Shown: positions 17,560-25,246, counted from the stretch's first letter. The stretch: DNA of 32,233 nucleotides from a candidate division WOR-3 bacterium (GCA_016934535.1 JAFGSQ010000022.1:1-32233), one strand, 5' to 3'. The notes: generated by a model not told the origin, from the sequence alone. A program made the numbers and translations.

Positions 17560-18159
17560 TTATTTGCGTTCCGTTGAAAACATCGCTTTAATTCGGCCCC
17601 AGGTTGACGGATTAATCACCGAAGCTGGAATTTCTCTGTTGTTGTTTCCGGGTGTCGGATAGCACACCGTATAGTTCTCAGGTTGCGGAGCGAAATTAGT
17701 TTCAGGATAAAGCCCCAGAGAATAACCTGGAGAGACCCCTTGTGATGTTCCCGTTCCTCCCCATAATACTTTCGAAATTTCGCTGTCTCCGGAATCAAGA
17801 AGCGTCAGACCTCCGACGTTTCTGCATATATTGATTGAACTTCCGTACTGGACAATCAAAGTCGTCGAAGACAGAGAGGAATCCCAATGAGCGACAAATC
17901 TCGAACTGTCGGCGACGAAAACAACACGTTGACCCGGTTCCATTGAAATCGAGAATGTGAACACTTCTCCCGTAGGCGTCTTCAGTTTCCATGAATTCAT
18001 CGTGACTTTGTCGTTCGAAAAATTGAAAATTTCGACCCATTGGTCCTGATTGCTCCAGCCTGCCGTTTCGGGAATATTATAAAAGACCTCGTTTATATTT
18101 ATCTTTGAGAATATGAGTGAAGGAAATAGCATCACTGCCGCGAGAATTATCCTTTTCAT
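17560..18159 (-). CDS. Secreted lamin-tail-domain protein
   Basis: A 199-aa protein from ATG 18159, giving the signal peptide MKRIILAAVMLFPSLIFS. The open frame reaches further upstream to 18249, but that extension crosses the promoter and lacks export features. The mature part begins KININEVFYN and continues with DQWVEIFNFSND, WKLKTPTGEVFTF, GQRVVFVADSS and SLGLYPETNFAPQPENYTV, closely following the lamin-tail (LTD) pattern of an Ig-like beta fold. The final PTPGNNN is also typical. LTD domains in bacteria occur in exported proteins and may bind DNA, nucleases or surfaces; the role here is unknown. It is the first gene of a two-gene unit with the PorV-like barrel. Confidence 0.82.
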   Translation of the reverse strand: MKRIILAAVMLFPSLIFSKININEVFYNIPETAGWSNQDQWVEIFNFSNDKVTMNSWKLKTPTGEVFTFSISMEPGQRVVFVADSSRFVAHWDSSLSSTTLIVQYGSSINICRNVGGLTLLDSGDSEISKVLWGGTGTSQGVSPGYSLGLYPETNFAPQPENYTVCYPTPGNNNREIPASVINPSTWGRIKAMFSTERK

Positions 18160-18166
18160 ACCAGTC

Positions 18167-18195
18167 AATATAACAGCACTTGCATAAATTGTCAA
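18167..18195 (-). promoter_or_regulatory. Strong sigma-70-like promoter of the lamin-tail/PorV-like unit
   Basis: Reading the minus strand, a perfect TTGACA (18190-18195) is followed after exactly 17 bases by TATATT (18167-18172, five of six). Seven bases (GACTGGT) separate the -10 box from the ATG at 18159. The predicted transcription start falls on or next to the start codon, so the mRNA would be leaderless. Confidence 0.7.
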
Positions 18196-18293
18196 CCACC
18201 AATTTACTGAATTTTGTTCAAATATGTCTGTCTTCTGTAGGAATCTCAACTAACCTCTTGATTTTAATTCCGACATGTGTTTTTTTATATTCT

Positions 18294-19223
18294 GTGAAAG
18301 AAAAACATCAATTAATCATCATCGGCGGAGGCCCCGCCGGATATTGCGCCGCTCTTTACGCGGCGAGGGCTGACATCGGAACTCTCGTCCTCGAAGGCTC
18401 TCTGCCGGGCGGCAGGATAAGCCTGACAGACATCGTTGAAAATTATTCGGGTGTCGCCGGGGGAATCTCGGGTTTCGATCTTTCGCAGGTCATGCGCGAG
18501 CAAGCCTTGTCAGCCGGAGCTGAACTCGTCATGGCGAGCGCGGAAAAAATAGACACGAATGCCGAAAATCTGTTTTCACTTATAACTGACAGCGGAACTG
18601 ATATAAAAGCACAATCGGTTATTATTGCCACAGGAACGACGGACCGGAAGCTTTCAGTTCCCGGCGAAACAGATTTCACGGGAAGAGGAGTTTCTTACTG
18701 TGCCACGTGTGACGGTCCTCTCTTCAGAGGGAAAAAAGTGTCGGTCGTCGGAGGAGGGGATTCAGCGGTAAAAGAGGCTCTGTTTCTCTCCAAGATATGC
18801 GCGGAAGTTATTATTATACACAGACGCGATCAGCTGAGAGCGGAGAAAGTAATACAGAAAAAAGCTTTCGATAAAGAAAACATATCGTTTGAGTGGGATT
18901 CAGTAGTAACCGGGATTAAAGGCGACAAAAAAGTCAATTCAGTTCAGGTAAAAAACGTAAAAACTTCTCGGGAAAAAGAAATTTCAACGGACGGAGTTTT
19001 CGTATTGGTCGGTTCAGTTCCTAACACATCTCTTTTCAAGGACATGAGAATTCTTGACGAGAGAGGCTACGTCCTGACGGACGATGAGATGAAGACAAAA
19101 ATCTCCGGTCTTTTCGCGGCAGGCGACGTCAGAAAAAAAATTCTTCGCCAGGTTGCGACTGCCGTCGGAGACGGTGCGATAGCCGCCTTTTCTGTCCAGG
19201 AATTTCTTGAAAATCAAACATAA
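18294..19223 (+). CDS. trxB: Thioredoxin reductase (NADPH-type flavoprotein)
   Basis: A 309-aa FAD enzyme that reduces thioredoxin in the cytoplasm. FAD loop LIIIGGGPAGYCAALYAARA lies at the N-terminus; the redox motif C136-A-T-C139 is in SYCATCDGPLF; the NAD(P)-binding loop is VVGGGDSAVKEALFLS, with HRRDQLRAEK downstream consistent with NADPH use; and GLFAAGDVRKKILRQVATAVGDG is the second FAD motif. The GTG at 18294 is chosen because it starts six residues before the FAD loop, the usual spacing. The open frame extends to 18180, but this would add an unrelated hydrophobic stretch and run over the divergent promoter. No Shine-Dalgarno sequence is visible. No thioredoxin gene is in the window. 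Confidence 0.94.
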   Translation: MKEKHQLIIIGGGPAGYCAALYAARADIGTLVLEGSLPGGRISLTDIVENYSGVAGGISGFDLSQVMREQALSAGAELVMASAEKIDTNAENLFSLITDSGTDIKAQSVIIATGTTDRKLSVPGETDFTGRGVSYCATCDGPLFRGKKVSVVGGGDSAVKEALFLSKICAEVIIIHRRDQLRAEKVIQKKAFDKENISFEWDSVVTGIKGDKKVNSVQVKNVKTSREKEISTDGVFVLVGSVPNTSLFKDMRILDERGYVLTDDEMKTKISGLFAAGDVRKKILRQVATAVGDGAIAAFSVQEFLENQT

Positions 19224-19325
19224 ATAAAGACTGAAACTGGCACTCCGGCAATCTTTCCGTAACCGGTTCTTTTCATTATGTGCTTAAGTCAGGATTCAGC
19301 AGGATTTTTATTATATAACATCTTA

Positions 19326-20903
19326 TTATCTGTGCATTTTCTGAGCAGACGATTTGAGAGTCCTGCTTATAATCTCTTCTATTTTTCCCAGGACGTTTAT
19401 CATGTTGAACGGATTGTAAATATTTGTCGGAAGGTAATTGAAAGTGTATCCGATGTCTTTTGACAGGATCGAGGACATGTATATGTTTTGAGCCGCTTTG
19501 TAACCCAGGGCGTATCTTACCAGTCTTTCATCCTTGCCTATATATTCATTTCTGTAAAAATTGACAATCTCTATATCCGTGAAATAGCTTTCTAGAATCT
19601 CCTTCCCGAGCAGCATCAGCTCGTTGACCCCTTTTATGTTTTTTTCAGTGGGTTTTTCCAGATATTCCTGCGCTTTTTCAATGGATTCAATTATAAGTTT
19701 TTCCCTTTCGAGTTTCTTCTTTTCCATGGCTTTTCCGCCGAGTTCTTCGATTATTTCTCTCAGGTTATCGTCGAGCATTATCACATTGAAATCCACTATC
19801 TCGTCTATGTAAATGGCGACTTCGCCGAAATCTATTATGGGCTCCTTCTTTTCTTTTTCGTATTTGTCGACGTCAGGATTGGTTATTATTTCACGGACGA
19901 GGTCGAGGGCTTTTTCATATATGTAAAACTTGAATTCTGAAATTGATATCTTGTCCGTAGCGGCGAGAATTTCTTTGTCGGAACTGCCTAACACTTTCAG
20001 AATGTTGAATATTTCCTTGATGATCTCGATTTTTGCCTGTATTGGATAGATTGCCGAACCTCTTTCCGTGTCGGATTCTGCCGTGAACATCTCTTTTTTG
20101 TCGTCGTCTCTGTTCGTGAAAATCTCGTTCGACAATTTTTCCAGAGAGCTCATTTCCATGTTTGTCAATTTAGAGAGAGATTCTTTCTGGTATCTCATTT
20201 TTTTTATCGTGTATTCGATTTTGTCGTCTATCGAATAAAGCATTTTTTTTGATTTTGGAATGTAACGGTTGATTTCTTCGATAAGCCTGTTCGATCGTAT
20301 TTCGCAATTAGACAAATCGTTTTCCACGAGGTCGGCTCTGTCTTCTTTTTTCGCTATGCTTTCGAGATATTTCAGGAAATTCTCCCTGTCGGATTTACCG
20401 TATCCCAGCTTGATGAGATATGCCTGAAATATGGTCCAGAAACCGGCTATTAGGGCGTAAGCGCTTTTAAGTTTGGATTCGTTCTGTTCGAGAATGCTGA
20501 CATTTTCGTCAAAAAGAAGACCGAGCATGTAAGGTACTATGCTGTCCAGGTGAAGCTTGTCCGTGGTAATGTGATCGAAACTTATTTCGAGATCTTTCTG
20601 TATCCTTTCGAGCAAAGCCGTATTTTTCTCAATCTGGTCGTCGAAAAGAATCACGTTTATTTTTCCCGAAGAGACAGCGGCGTTAAGGCAGACATCTATC
20701 GTGTCCTTGACTATCCTTTTCATTCTCGGAGAATTGTTTTTAACTATGTTCGTCGTAAGCTTCTGAAGACTCAGAATGTACGCGACCCCCATGCCTCTTT
20801 CTATGGCAGGGTCAATGTTTATTATATCTTTCGGGTCAATTTTGGAAAGTTCGGACATTTTTTTCAACTTTCCTTTTTGAATCTCACTTTTGGGTTTTTC
20901 CAT
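19326..20903 (-). CDS. Unrecognised 525-aa helical cytoplasmic protein
   Basis: I do not recognise this protein. It has no signal peptide, membrane segment, P-loop, zinc motif or repeat that I can see. It is very rich in Lys, Glu, Ile and Leu and looks almost wholly alpha-helical. Residues about 205-260 (EEINRYIPKSKKMLYSIDDK onward) and about 390-430 (KAMEKKKLEREKLIIESIEK) look like helical hairpins or coiled coils. It is more AT-rich and lysine-rich than the surrounding genes. The ATG at 20903 is supported by GAGG at 20909-20912, five bases upstream, and by a good promoter further up. It is monocistronic, convergent with trxB and divergent from a methyltransferase gene. Confidence 0.75.
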   Translation of the reverse strand: MEKPKSEIQKGKLKKMSELSKIDPKDIINIDPAIERGMGVAYILSLQKLTTNIVKNNSPRMKRIVKDTIDVCLNAAVSSGKINVILFDDQIEKNTALLERIQKDLEISFDHITTDKLHLDSIVPYMLGLLFDENVSILEQNESKLKSAYALIAGFWTIFQAYLIKLGYGKSDRENFLKYLESIAKKEDRADLVENDLSNCEIRSNRLIEEINRYIPKSKKMLYSIDDKIEYTIKKMRYQKESLSKLTNMEMSSLEKLSNEIFTNRDDDKKEMFTAESDTERGSAIYPIQAKIEIIKEIFNILKVLGSSDKEILAATDKISISEFKFYIYEKALDLVREIITNPDVDKYEKEKKEPIIDFGEVAIYIDEIVDFNVIMLDDNLREIIEELGGKAMEKKKLEREKLIIESIEKAQEYLEKPTEKNIKGVNELMLLGKEILESYFTDIEIVNFYRNEYIGKDERLVRYALGYKAAQNIYMSSILSKDIGYTFNYLPTNIYNPFNMINVLGKIEEIISRTLKSSAQKMHR

Positions 20904-20927
20904 TAGCGCCTCTTTTTTTTATTATTC

Positions 20928-20956
20928 ATTATAATGACTATAACGGCTTTTGAAAA
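20928..20956 (-). promoter_or_regulatory. Probable promoter of the 525-aa gene
   Basis: On the minus strand TTTTCA (20951-20956, four of six) and a perfect TATAAT (20928-20933) are 17 bases apart. The predicted start near 20921 gives a leader of about 18 bases that contains the GAGG ribosome-binding site. The -35 box lies within the 15-base palindrome at 20945-20959. Confidence 0.55.
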
Positions 20957-20959
20957 GCC
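20945..20959. promoter_or_regulatory. Perfect 15-base palindrome, possible operator
   Basis: GGCTTTT-G-AAAAGCC is a perfect inverted repeat around one central base. It covers the -35 box of the minus-strand gene and lies about 50 bases before the methyltransferase start, in the only gap between these divergent genes. The one-base centre makes an RNA hairpin less natural than a dimeric repressor site. No regulator is encoded beside it; the role is inferred. Confidence 0.35.
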
Positions 20960-21009
20960 TTTGACAACATTTCTCGCTTTTGACGCAGATTTATTTTATC
21001 ATATCAACG

Positions 21010-21681
21010 ATGGCTGTAAACATTCTTGGTCCGGGCCCCGTAAAATTCTTCACCGAGGCTTATTATCTGACGGTAAGAACAACCGATTCGGCTTTTTTTT
21101 TCGACTTGCTTTATTCGGCAATGAACGACCCTTTTAAAACTGAAAAATCGGATTACGAAAAAGAGAAGATTTCCAAAGTAATCGATATAATCGGAAAGTC
21201 AGGATTCGAAAACGCACTCGACGTCGGATGCGGCACAGGCTCATTCACATCTTCTCTGCTGAGAGTCGCGAAAAAAGTCACAGGCATTGACATTTCGGTT
21301 AAAGCGGTACGGGAAGCAGGGAAAAAGTTCGAAAATGAAAAACGGCTCGAATTCAAAAGAGCCGACGTTTGTTCATTTTCAACTGACGCAAAATTCGACC
21401 TTTTTTTCTGCTCCGAAGTCTTGTATTACCTTTCCCCCGAAGAATTGAATAAAACGTGCTTAAAGATCAAAGAGCTCTCATTGAAAAACTCTTGCATTGT
21501 GTTCGTGGGAAGAGCAGACGATGATTACGTCAACATTCGGCTCCGTGATTTTTTCAAACCGGTAATAAAAGAGACGATTCAGGCTTCCTTCCCTCTCTAC
21601 TTTCTTCCCCGGGTGAGAATTTCAAGACCATACGGAGTTTTTGTATACCACAATAAAATAACGGAGAATGAAAAATCATGA
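21010..21681 (+). CDS. Class I SAM-dependent methyltransferase (NodS-like)
   Basis: A 223-aa cytoplasmic protein from ATG 21010. Motif I is ALDVGCGTGSF (about 69-79), followed by the acidic loop VTGIDISVKAV, then EFKRADVCSF and FDLFFCSEVLYYLSPEEL (motifs II-IV). The N-terminal segment NDPFKTEKSDYEKEK resembles the region before motif I in NodS-type N-methyltransferases, but the substrate is not predictable. An open frame begins at TTG 20980; I prefer the ATG because the earlier part has no conserved look. No Shine-Dalgarno sequence is visible, and TATCAT at 20997-21002 ends 7 bases before the ATG. The last four bases (ATGA) overlap the next gene. Confidence 0.82.
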   Translation: MAVNILGPGPVKFFTEAYYLTVRTTDSAFFFDLLYSAMNDPFKTEKSDYEKEKISKVIDIIGKSGFENALDVGCGTGSFTSSLLRVAKKVTGIDISVKAVREAGKKFENEKRLEFKRADVCSFSTDAKFDLFFCSEVLYYLSPEELNKTCLKIKELSLKNSCIVFVGRADDDYVNIRLRDFFKPVIKETIQASFPLYFLPRVRISRPYGVFVYHNKITENEKS

Positions 21682-22814
21682 TGGACAAAGATGTATTCAA
21701 ATGCCCGAACTGCGGAGCCCCACTCGATCCCGAAAAGGTAAAAGGAAAATACAAATGTCCTTACTGTCTGACTTATCTGCAAATTAAAAACAAAAACAGG
21801 GAATATGACCACGAAATTACCTTCGACTCAAAATCCATGCAAAACATTACAAGCTCCTTTTCTTCCATAGAAGTCGTACCGGTTAAAAAAACAGCCGTAT
21901 CTTTGGCCGTGATAGCGCTCAGCATTATCATTTTGATGACCTCCGGTATATTTCTGCTTTTTCATAATGTCAAATCTTCAAAAACCTTCAGTGAAAACAG
22001 AGAAATAGCAAAAGAGCTCGAGTTCGGATCCGAAGGGACCGGACCGGGTTATTTCCAGGACGTCAGGCTGGTATTGACAACTTATGACGGACATATTGTA
22101 ACTTGCGAGTACGAAGACGGAAGAATACAGGTTTTCGATTCTTCTATGAATTTTTTGAGACAATGGAAGACAGGCCGCAAAACATACGTTCAGTCATTTT
22201 CAATTGACAACTCCGGAAAGCTTTTTGCAGTGGTGCAAGGAGACGTTTTCTCATACGATATTGCTGACGGCACCCTGATAGATTCAATTCCGAAAAACGT
22301 TTTATCAACGCATTACTTCTCTGAGGTGGCGGTGTGCGCAGACGGATACATATACGTTATCTACGAAAGCGAGAATTTGGCGAAAGTGGATAAAAACAAA
22401 AACGTCGTCTGGACAATCCAAAATGCCGTGTCTTCTCACTCGGACGATTCCGAACTCGATTGCCACCTGGCGGTTGACGGATCTGGATATGTCTACATTC
22501 TGGGAACATTCAACTGCTCGGTTTTCAGATTCTCGCCGGAAGGCAAGTTTCTGAACAGGATAGGTTCGGAAGGGAACGATCCTGGGTCTATAAGCTTCGC
22601 TTCGACTTCAATCGCTGTGGACAATCAATCGAACATCTACGTATCCGACAACGACGGAATTGAAGTGTTCAGCAAGGACGGTAAATTCCTGACTCACCTT
22701 TCGGCAGAAGCGCCCAATTACAGCATGCACATAGACAAAAACAATTGCCTTTTCACGGCCAACGGGGACAGAATAGTCAAATATACACTTAGACCGGAGA
22801 TTTTCGGCAACTGA
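21678..22814 (+). CDS. Membrane protein: N-terminal zinc ribbon, one TM helix, C-terminal NHL-like propeller
   Basis: A 378-aa protein. The N-terminus is a zinc ribbon, C9-P-N-C12 ... C27-P-Y-C30, of the kind that starts many small bacterial membrane proteins. One helix follows at about residues 73-95. The remainder, about 110-378, is a beta-propeller of NHL/YncE type, with blades such as FGSEGTGPGYFQDVRL, SFSIDNSGKLFAVVQGDVFS, HLAVDGSGYVYILGTFN and SIAVDNQSNIYVSDNDGIEV. With no signal peptide and lysines on both flanks of the helix, the likely arrangement is ribbon in the cytoplasm and propeller outside, though topology is inferred. The ATG overlaps the methyltransferase stop as ATGA. GGAG at 21663-21666 may act as the ribosome-binding site. 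Confidence 0.78.
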   Translation: MMDKDVFKCPNCGAPLDPEKVKGKYKCPYCLTYLQIKNKNREYDHEITFDSKSMQNITSSFSSIEVVPVKKTAVSLAVIALSIIILMTSGIFLLFHNVKSSKTFSENREIAKELEFGSEGTGPGYFQDVRLVLTTYDGHIVTCEYEDGRIQVFDSSMNFLRQWKTGRKTYVQSFSIDNSGKLFAVVQGDVFSYDIADGTLIDSIPKNVLSTHYFSEVAVCADGYIYVIYESENLAKVDKNKNVVWTIQNAVSSHSDDSELDCHLAVDGSGYVYILGTFNCSVFRFSPEGKFLNRIGSEGNDPGSISFASTSIAVDNQSNIYVSDNDGIEVFSKDGKFLTHLSAEAPNYSMHIDKNNCLFTANGDRIVKYTLRPEIFGN

Positions 22815-22824
22815 ATTTATTCGT

Positions 22825-24018
22825 ATGTCAAATTCCGCAATATTCGTAATCAACTATTGTCTTTTATTTTTTTCATCACTTTTGCAACTATCAGAATCAG
22901 ATTTTTATTCGAGATTTCTACCAAAAAGAATCTCCGTTGTATTCGTCGGTGACATAATGGTTCACGACGAACAACTGAAAGGCGCTTTCGACGGATATGC
23001 CGGTAATTATTCGTTCACCGGAAGTTTCGAGGATGTTCGCGAAATCCTGATTCAGTCAAACTTGACTGTTGGCAATCTCGAAACGACGCTTTCCGGTGAA
23101 GACAATATCTTTTCAGGCTATCCGCTTTTCAACTCTCCCGACGAGCTCGCCTTTGCTCTGAAAGAAACCGGTTTTGACCTTCTGACGACCGCCAACAATC
23201 ACTGCCTCGACAGAGGCGAATATGGACTCCGAAGAACTTTGAGAGTACTCGACAGCCTTCAAATACGCCACACGGGAACATTCGCCGATTCGAGTGAAAA
23301 GAAATTCACTGTTGTCAGCGTCAACGGAATTGAAATCGCATTCCTTTCATACACTTACGGCACAAACGGCCTCTCTCTGCCAGGTAATAGCACCTGTTTT
23401 GTAAATTATATAGACGCGGAAAAAATACACGCGGACATTTCGGAAGCGAAAAATGAGGGAACAAATTTTACAGTAGTCGTACTGCATTACGGCACTGAAT
23501 ATGCTTTGCGCCCTTCACCCGGGCAAAAATCTTTCTTCGACACGATAGTTACTTTCGGAGCCGACGCGGTCATAGGGATGCATCCTCACGTCGTCCAGCC
23601 CTTTGAGTGGTTGGACCGATCTGACAGGGAACATGCCTCCGGTCACGCGTTTTGCGCTTACTCCCTCGGAAACTTCATTTCATCGCAGAGGACGGTTCCT
23701 CGGGACGCGGGAATAATCCTTAAGTTAGATATAGTTATGTATTTTTCGGGAAAGACAAAAATCTCTAAAGTGTCTTTCCTTCCGACTTATGTTCAATTCA
23801 AGCCTTCCGGCGGGAAATACGAAGTCCTGATAAAAGATGCCGTCAAAGCTTTGTCTCTCTTTATCTCGGGGGAAACGGCAGAATTTTCTCCATACGACAC
23901 AAGGCGCATAACAGCTATCGCACAATCTTTAAGCGTTCACGTCGGAAGCATGTCTGAAGCCGATTCCTGCGCTTTTGACTCGACTCAGGGAATGTTCGTT
24001 TTTCCATGGATCAACTGA
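22825..24018 (+). CDS. CapA/PgsA-type metallophosphatase-fold protein, secreted
   Basis: A 397-aa protein of the CapA family (calcineurin-like fold; poly-gamma-glutamate capsule proteins and relatives). Motifs in order: VVFVGDIMVHD (G42, D43, H48), VGNLETTLS, LTTANNHCLDRGEYGL, VVLHYGTEY, GMHPHVVQPFEW and AYSLGNFISSQ. These hold the metal ligands Asp, Asn, His and His expected of the fold. The N-terminus MSNSAIFVINYCLLFFSSLLQ is a signal peptide or anchor. No capB or capC ligase genes are nearby, so capsule synthesis is not implied; stand-alone members often have unknown envelope roles. It starts 10 bases after the preceding gene and converges on folE2 with 11 bases between stops. Confidence 0.88.
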   Translation: MSNSAIFVINYCLLFFSSLLQLSESDFYSRFLPKRISVVFVGDIMVHDEQLKGAFDGYAGNYSFTGSFEDVREILIQSNLTVGNLETTLSGEDNIFSGYPLFNSPDELAFALKETGFDLLTTANNHCLDRGEYGLRRTLRVLDSLQIRHTGTFADSSEKKFTVVSVNGIEIAFLSYTYGTNGLSLPGNSTCFVNYIDAEKIHADISEAKNEGTNFTVVVLHYGTEYALRPSPGQKSFFDTIVTFGADAVIGMHPHVVQPFEWLDRSDREHASGHAFCAYSLGNFISSQRTVPRDAGIILKLDIVMYFSGKTKISKVSFLPTYVQFKPSGGKYEVLIKDAVKALSLFISGETAEFSPYDTRRITAIAQSLSVHVGSMSEADSCAFDSTQGMFVFPWIN

Positions 24019-24029
24019 CAGGGAACAAA

Positions 24030-24803
24030 TTATTTTCTTCGTTCTATGACAGCGTAGGCGGAATGATTATGAATACTCTCCATGCTTTCGCATTCGGCGC
24101 GGAACCAAAGTGTTCTTTTATCGTCTAAAAGTTCTTTGGCAATGCCTCTGACCACGTCTTCGACAAAACGCGGCCTGTCGAAAGCATTTTCCGTGACAAA
24201 TTTTTCGTCTTCCCTTTTGAGCAGGGAAAAAACCGGCCCGCTCGAGTTGCGTTCAGCCAATTCGACAAGTTCTTCTATCCAGATGAAATCGTTGTATCTC
24301 ACCTGAATTCTAACAGCCGCCCTTTGATTGTGAGCTCCCCTGGCGGATATCTCCTTGGAACAGGGGCAAAGCGTCATCACCGGGACTTTCACTTCGAGAA
24401 CAAAATCATCTTTTCCACCCGTCGCCGCGCGAAAACAACAGTCGTAGTCCATCAAACTCTCTATTTTGCTGACGGGAGCCTTCTTTTTTATGAAGTATTT
24501 AAATCCGACTTCCATCAACGCTTTTTCAGCCTCGAGACCTTCTTTTACATGTTTTAATATCTCTCCCATGTTGAGCATTGAAAATTCTTTTTGATACGAG
24601 TGCAGGACGCTGACGAACCTGCTCATGTGAGTTCCCCTGTAATGTTTCGGCAGTTCGACGAACATCGAGATTCTGGCAATGGTCTGCTGTTTTGTGTTTG
24701 CCCTGTCTTCGACCGAAATCGGGAAAAAGATGTCTTTTACGCCGACTGAATCGACGTCTATTCCGTGCTCGGGCTCGTCGTTCTGAATATCCGGCATGCT
24801 CAA
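24030..24803 (-). CDS. folE2: GTP cyclohydrolase FolE2
   Basis: A 257-aa GTP cyclohydrolase of the IB type, converting GTP to dihydroneopterin triphosphate. The signature TLCPCSKEISARGAHNQRA carries the metal/catalytic cysteine (C146 or C148) and the nearby histidine; the YRGTHMSRF segment supplies another conserved His. The C-terminus has FVEDVVRGIAKEL and the final ESIHNHSAYA. Unlike FolE1, this family can work with metals other than zinc. The start is TTG at 24803 with AAAGG about 8 bases upstream; ATG at 24797 is an alternative. One base separates it from queD upstream, so the two form a unit supplying the first two steps toward 7-deazaguanines. Confidence 0.95.
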   Translation of the reverse strand: MSMPDIQNDEPEHGIDVDSVGVKDIFFPISVEDRANTKQQTIARISMFVELPKHYRGTHMSRFVSVLHSYQKEFSMLNMGEILKHVKEGLEAEKALMEVGFKYFIKKKAPVSKIESLMDYDCCFRAATGGKDDFVLEVKVPVMTLCPCSKEISARGAHNQRAAVRIQVRYNDFIWIEELVELAERNSSGPVFSLLKREDEKFVTENAFDRPRFVEDVVRGIAKELLDDKRTLWFRAECESMESIHNHSAYAVIERRK

Positions 24804-24804
24804 T

Positions 24805-25170
24805 TCATTCGCCTTTGTATGAACAGCGGGAACTGTCGCTTTCCCAGACAGTTATCTCAAAGAGCTGGGGTAAAACCGGCTTTAAACTGTTCCAAAGCCA
24901 AATAACGAGATTTTCACTCGTTCCGGATTCGACGCCTTCAATTTCGTTGAGAAATTTATGATCTATTTTTTTTATTGTCGGATTGACAATATCTTTAATG
25001 TCACCGAAATCCATGAGCCATCCCTTGTCGGGATCTACCTCGCCCTTGACACTGACTTCTATCCTGAATGAGTGACCGTGAATTGAACTGCACTTGTGCT
25101 CCTTGGTCAATCCCGCAATTTTGTGAGCGGCGTCAGCCCTGAAAGTTCTCGTCAAAATCACTGTTTTCAT
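24805..25170 (-). CDS. queD: 6-carboxy-5,6,7,8-tetrahydropterin synthase
   Basis: A 121-aa enzyme that turns dihydroneopterin triphosphate into 6-carboxytetrahydropterin for queuosine/preQ0 synthesis. Zinc ligands H16, H31 and H33 and catalytic C27 (KCSSIHGH), then D70-H71 and E110 (VWESDSSRC), fall at almost the same positions as in E. coli QueD. The C-x3-HGH spacing marks QueD rather than the glutamate-containing PTPS-III type used in folate synthesis. The ATG at 25170 sits 7 bases after a perfect -10 box with no ribosome-binding site, suggesting leaderless translation. It leads the queD-folE2 unit. queE, queC and tgt are not in the window. Confidence 0.95.
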   Translation of the reverse strand: MKTVILTRTFRADAAHKIAGLTKEHKCSSIHGHSFRIEVSVKGEVDPDKGWLMDFGDIKDIVNPTIKKIDHKFLNEIEGVESGTSENLVIWLWNSLKPVLPQLFEITVWESDSSRCSYKGE

Positions 25171-25177
25171 GTTTTGA

Positions 25178-25207
25178 ATTATATTGCTTTTTAGTGCCTG
25201 ACATCAA
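25178..25207 (-). promoter_or_regulatory. Promoter of queD-folE2, placed for a leaderless mRNA
   Basis: On the minus strand TTGATG (25202-25207) and a perfect TATAAT (25178-25183) are separated by 18 bases. The -10 box ends 7 bases before the queD ATG. There is no purine-rich ribosome-binding sequence in the gap (TCAAAAC). No preQ1-type riboswitch could fit in such a leader. Confidence 0.6.
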
Positions 25208-25218
25208 TAAAATTGTGC

Positions 25219-25246
25219 TTGCATTTTTAAAAAATAGTTATATAAT
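25219..25246 (+). promoter_or_regulatory. Promoter of the lipoprotein gene
   Basis: A perfect TATAAT (25241-25246) with a weak -35 TTGCAT (25219-25224) 16 bases upstream, in an A/T-rich tract. The predicted start is near 25253, giving a leader of about 130 bases before the ATG at 25385. It is back-to-back with the queD promoter. Confidence 0.5.

Noticed and set aside
16560-18159. A type IX secretion locus
   Set aside because: A PorV-like barrel and FlgD-type Ig domain hint at it, but no PorU, PorT, Sov, gliding or CTD sequences are present, and UPF0164 proteins are common without T9SS.
18180-18293. Longer N-terminus for trxB
   Set aside because: TrxB proteins begin 5-8 residues before the first FAD loop. 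The extra stretch has no homology look and covers the divergent promoter region.
19224-19325. Terminator or small gene between trxB and the orphan gene
   Set aside because: The 102 bases hold only short AT-rich tracts and a lone ACCGGT palindrome, with no stem plus U-run and no credible frame.
22825-24018. Poly-gamma-glutamate capsule operon
   Set aside because: Only the CapA-like gene is present; no CapB/CapC ligase genes are next to it.
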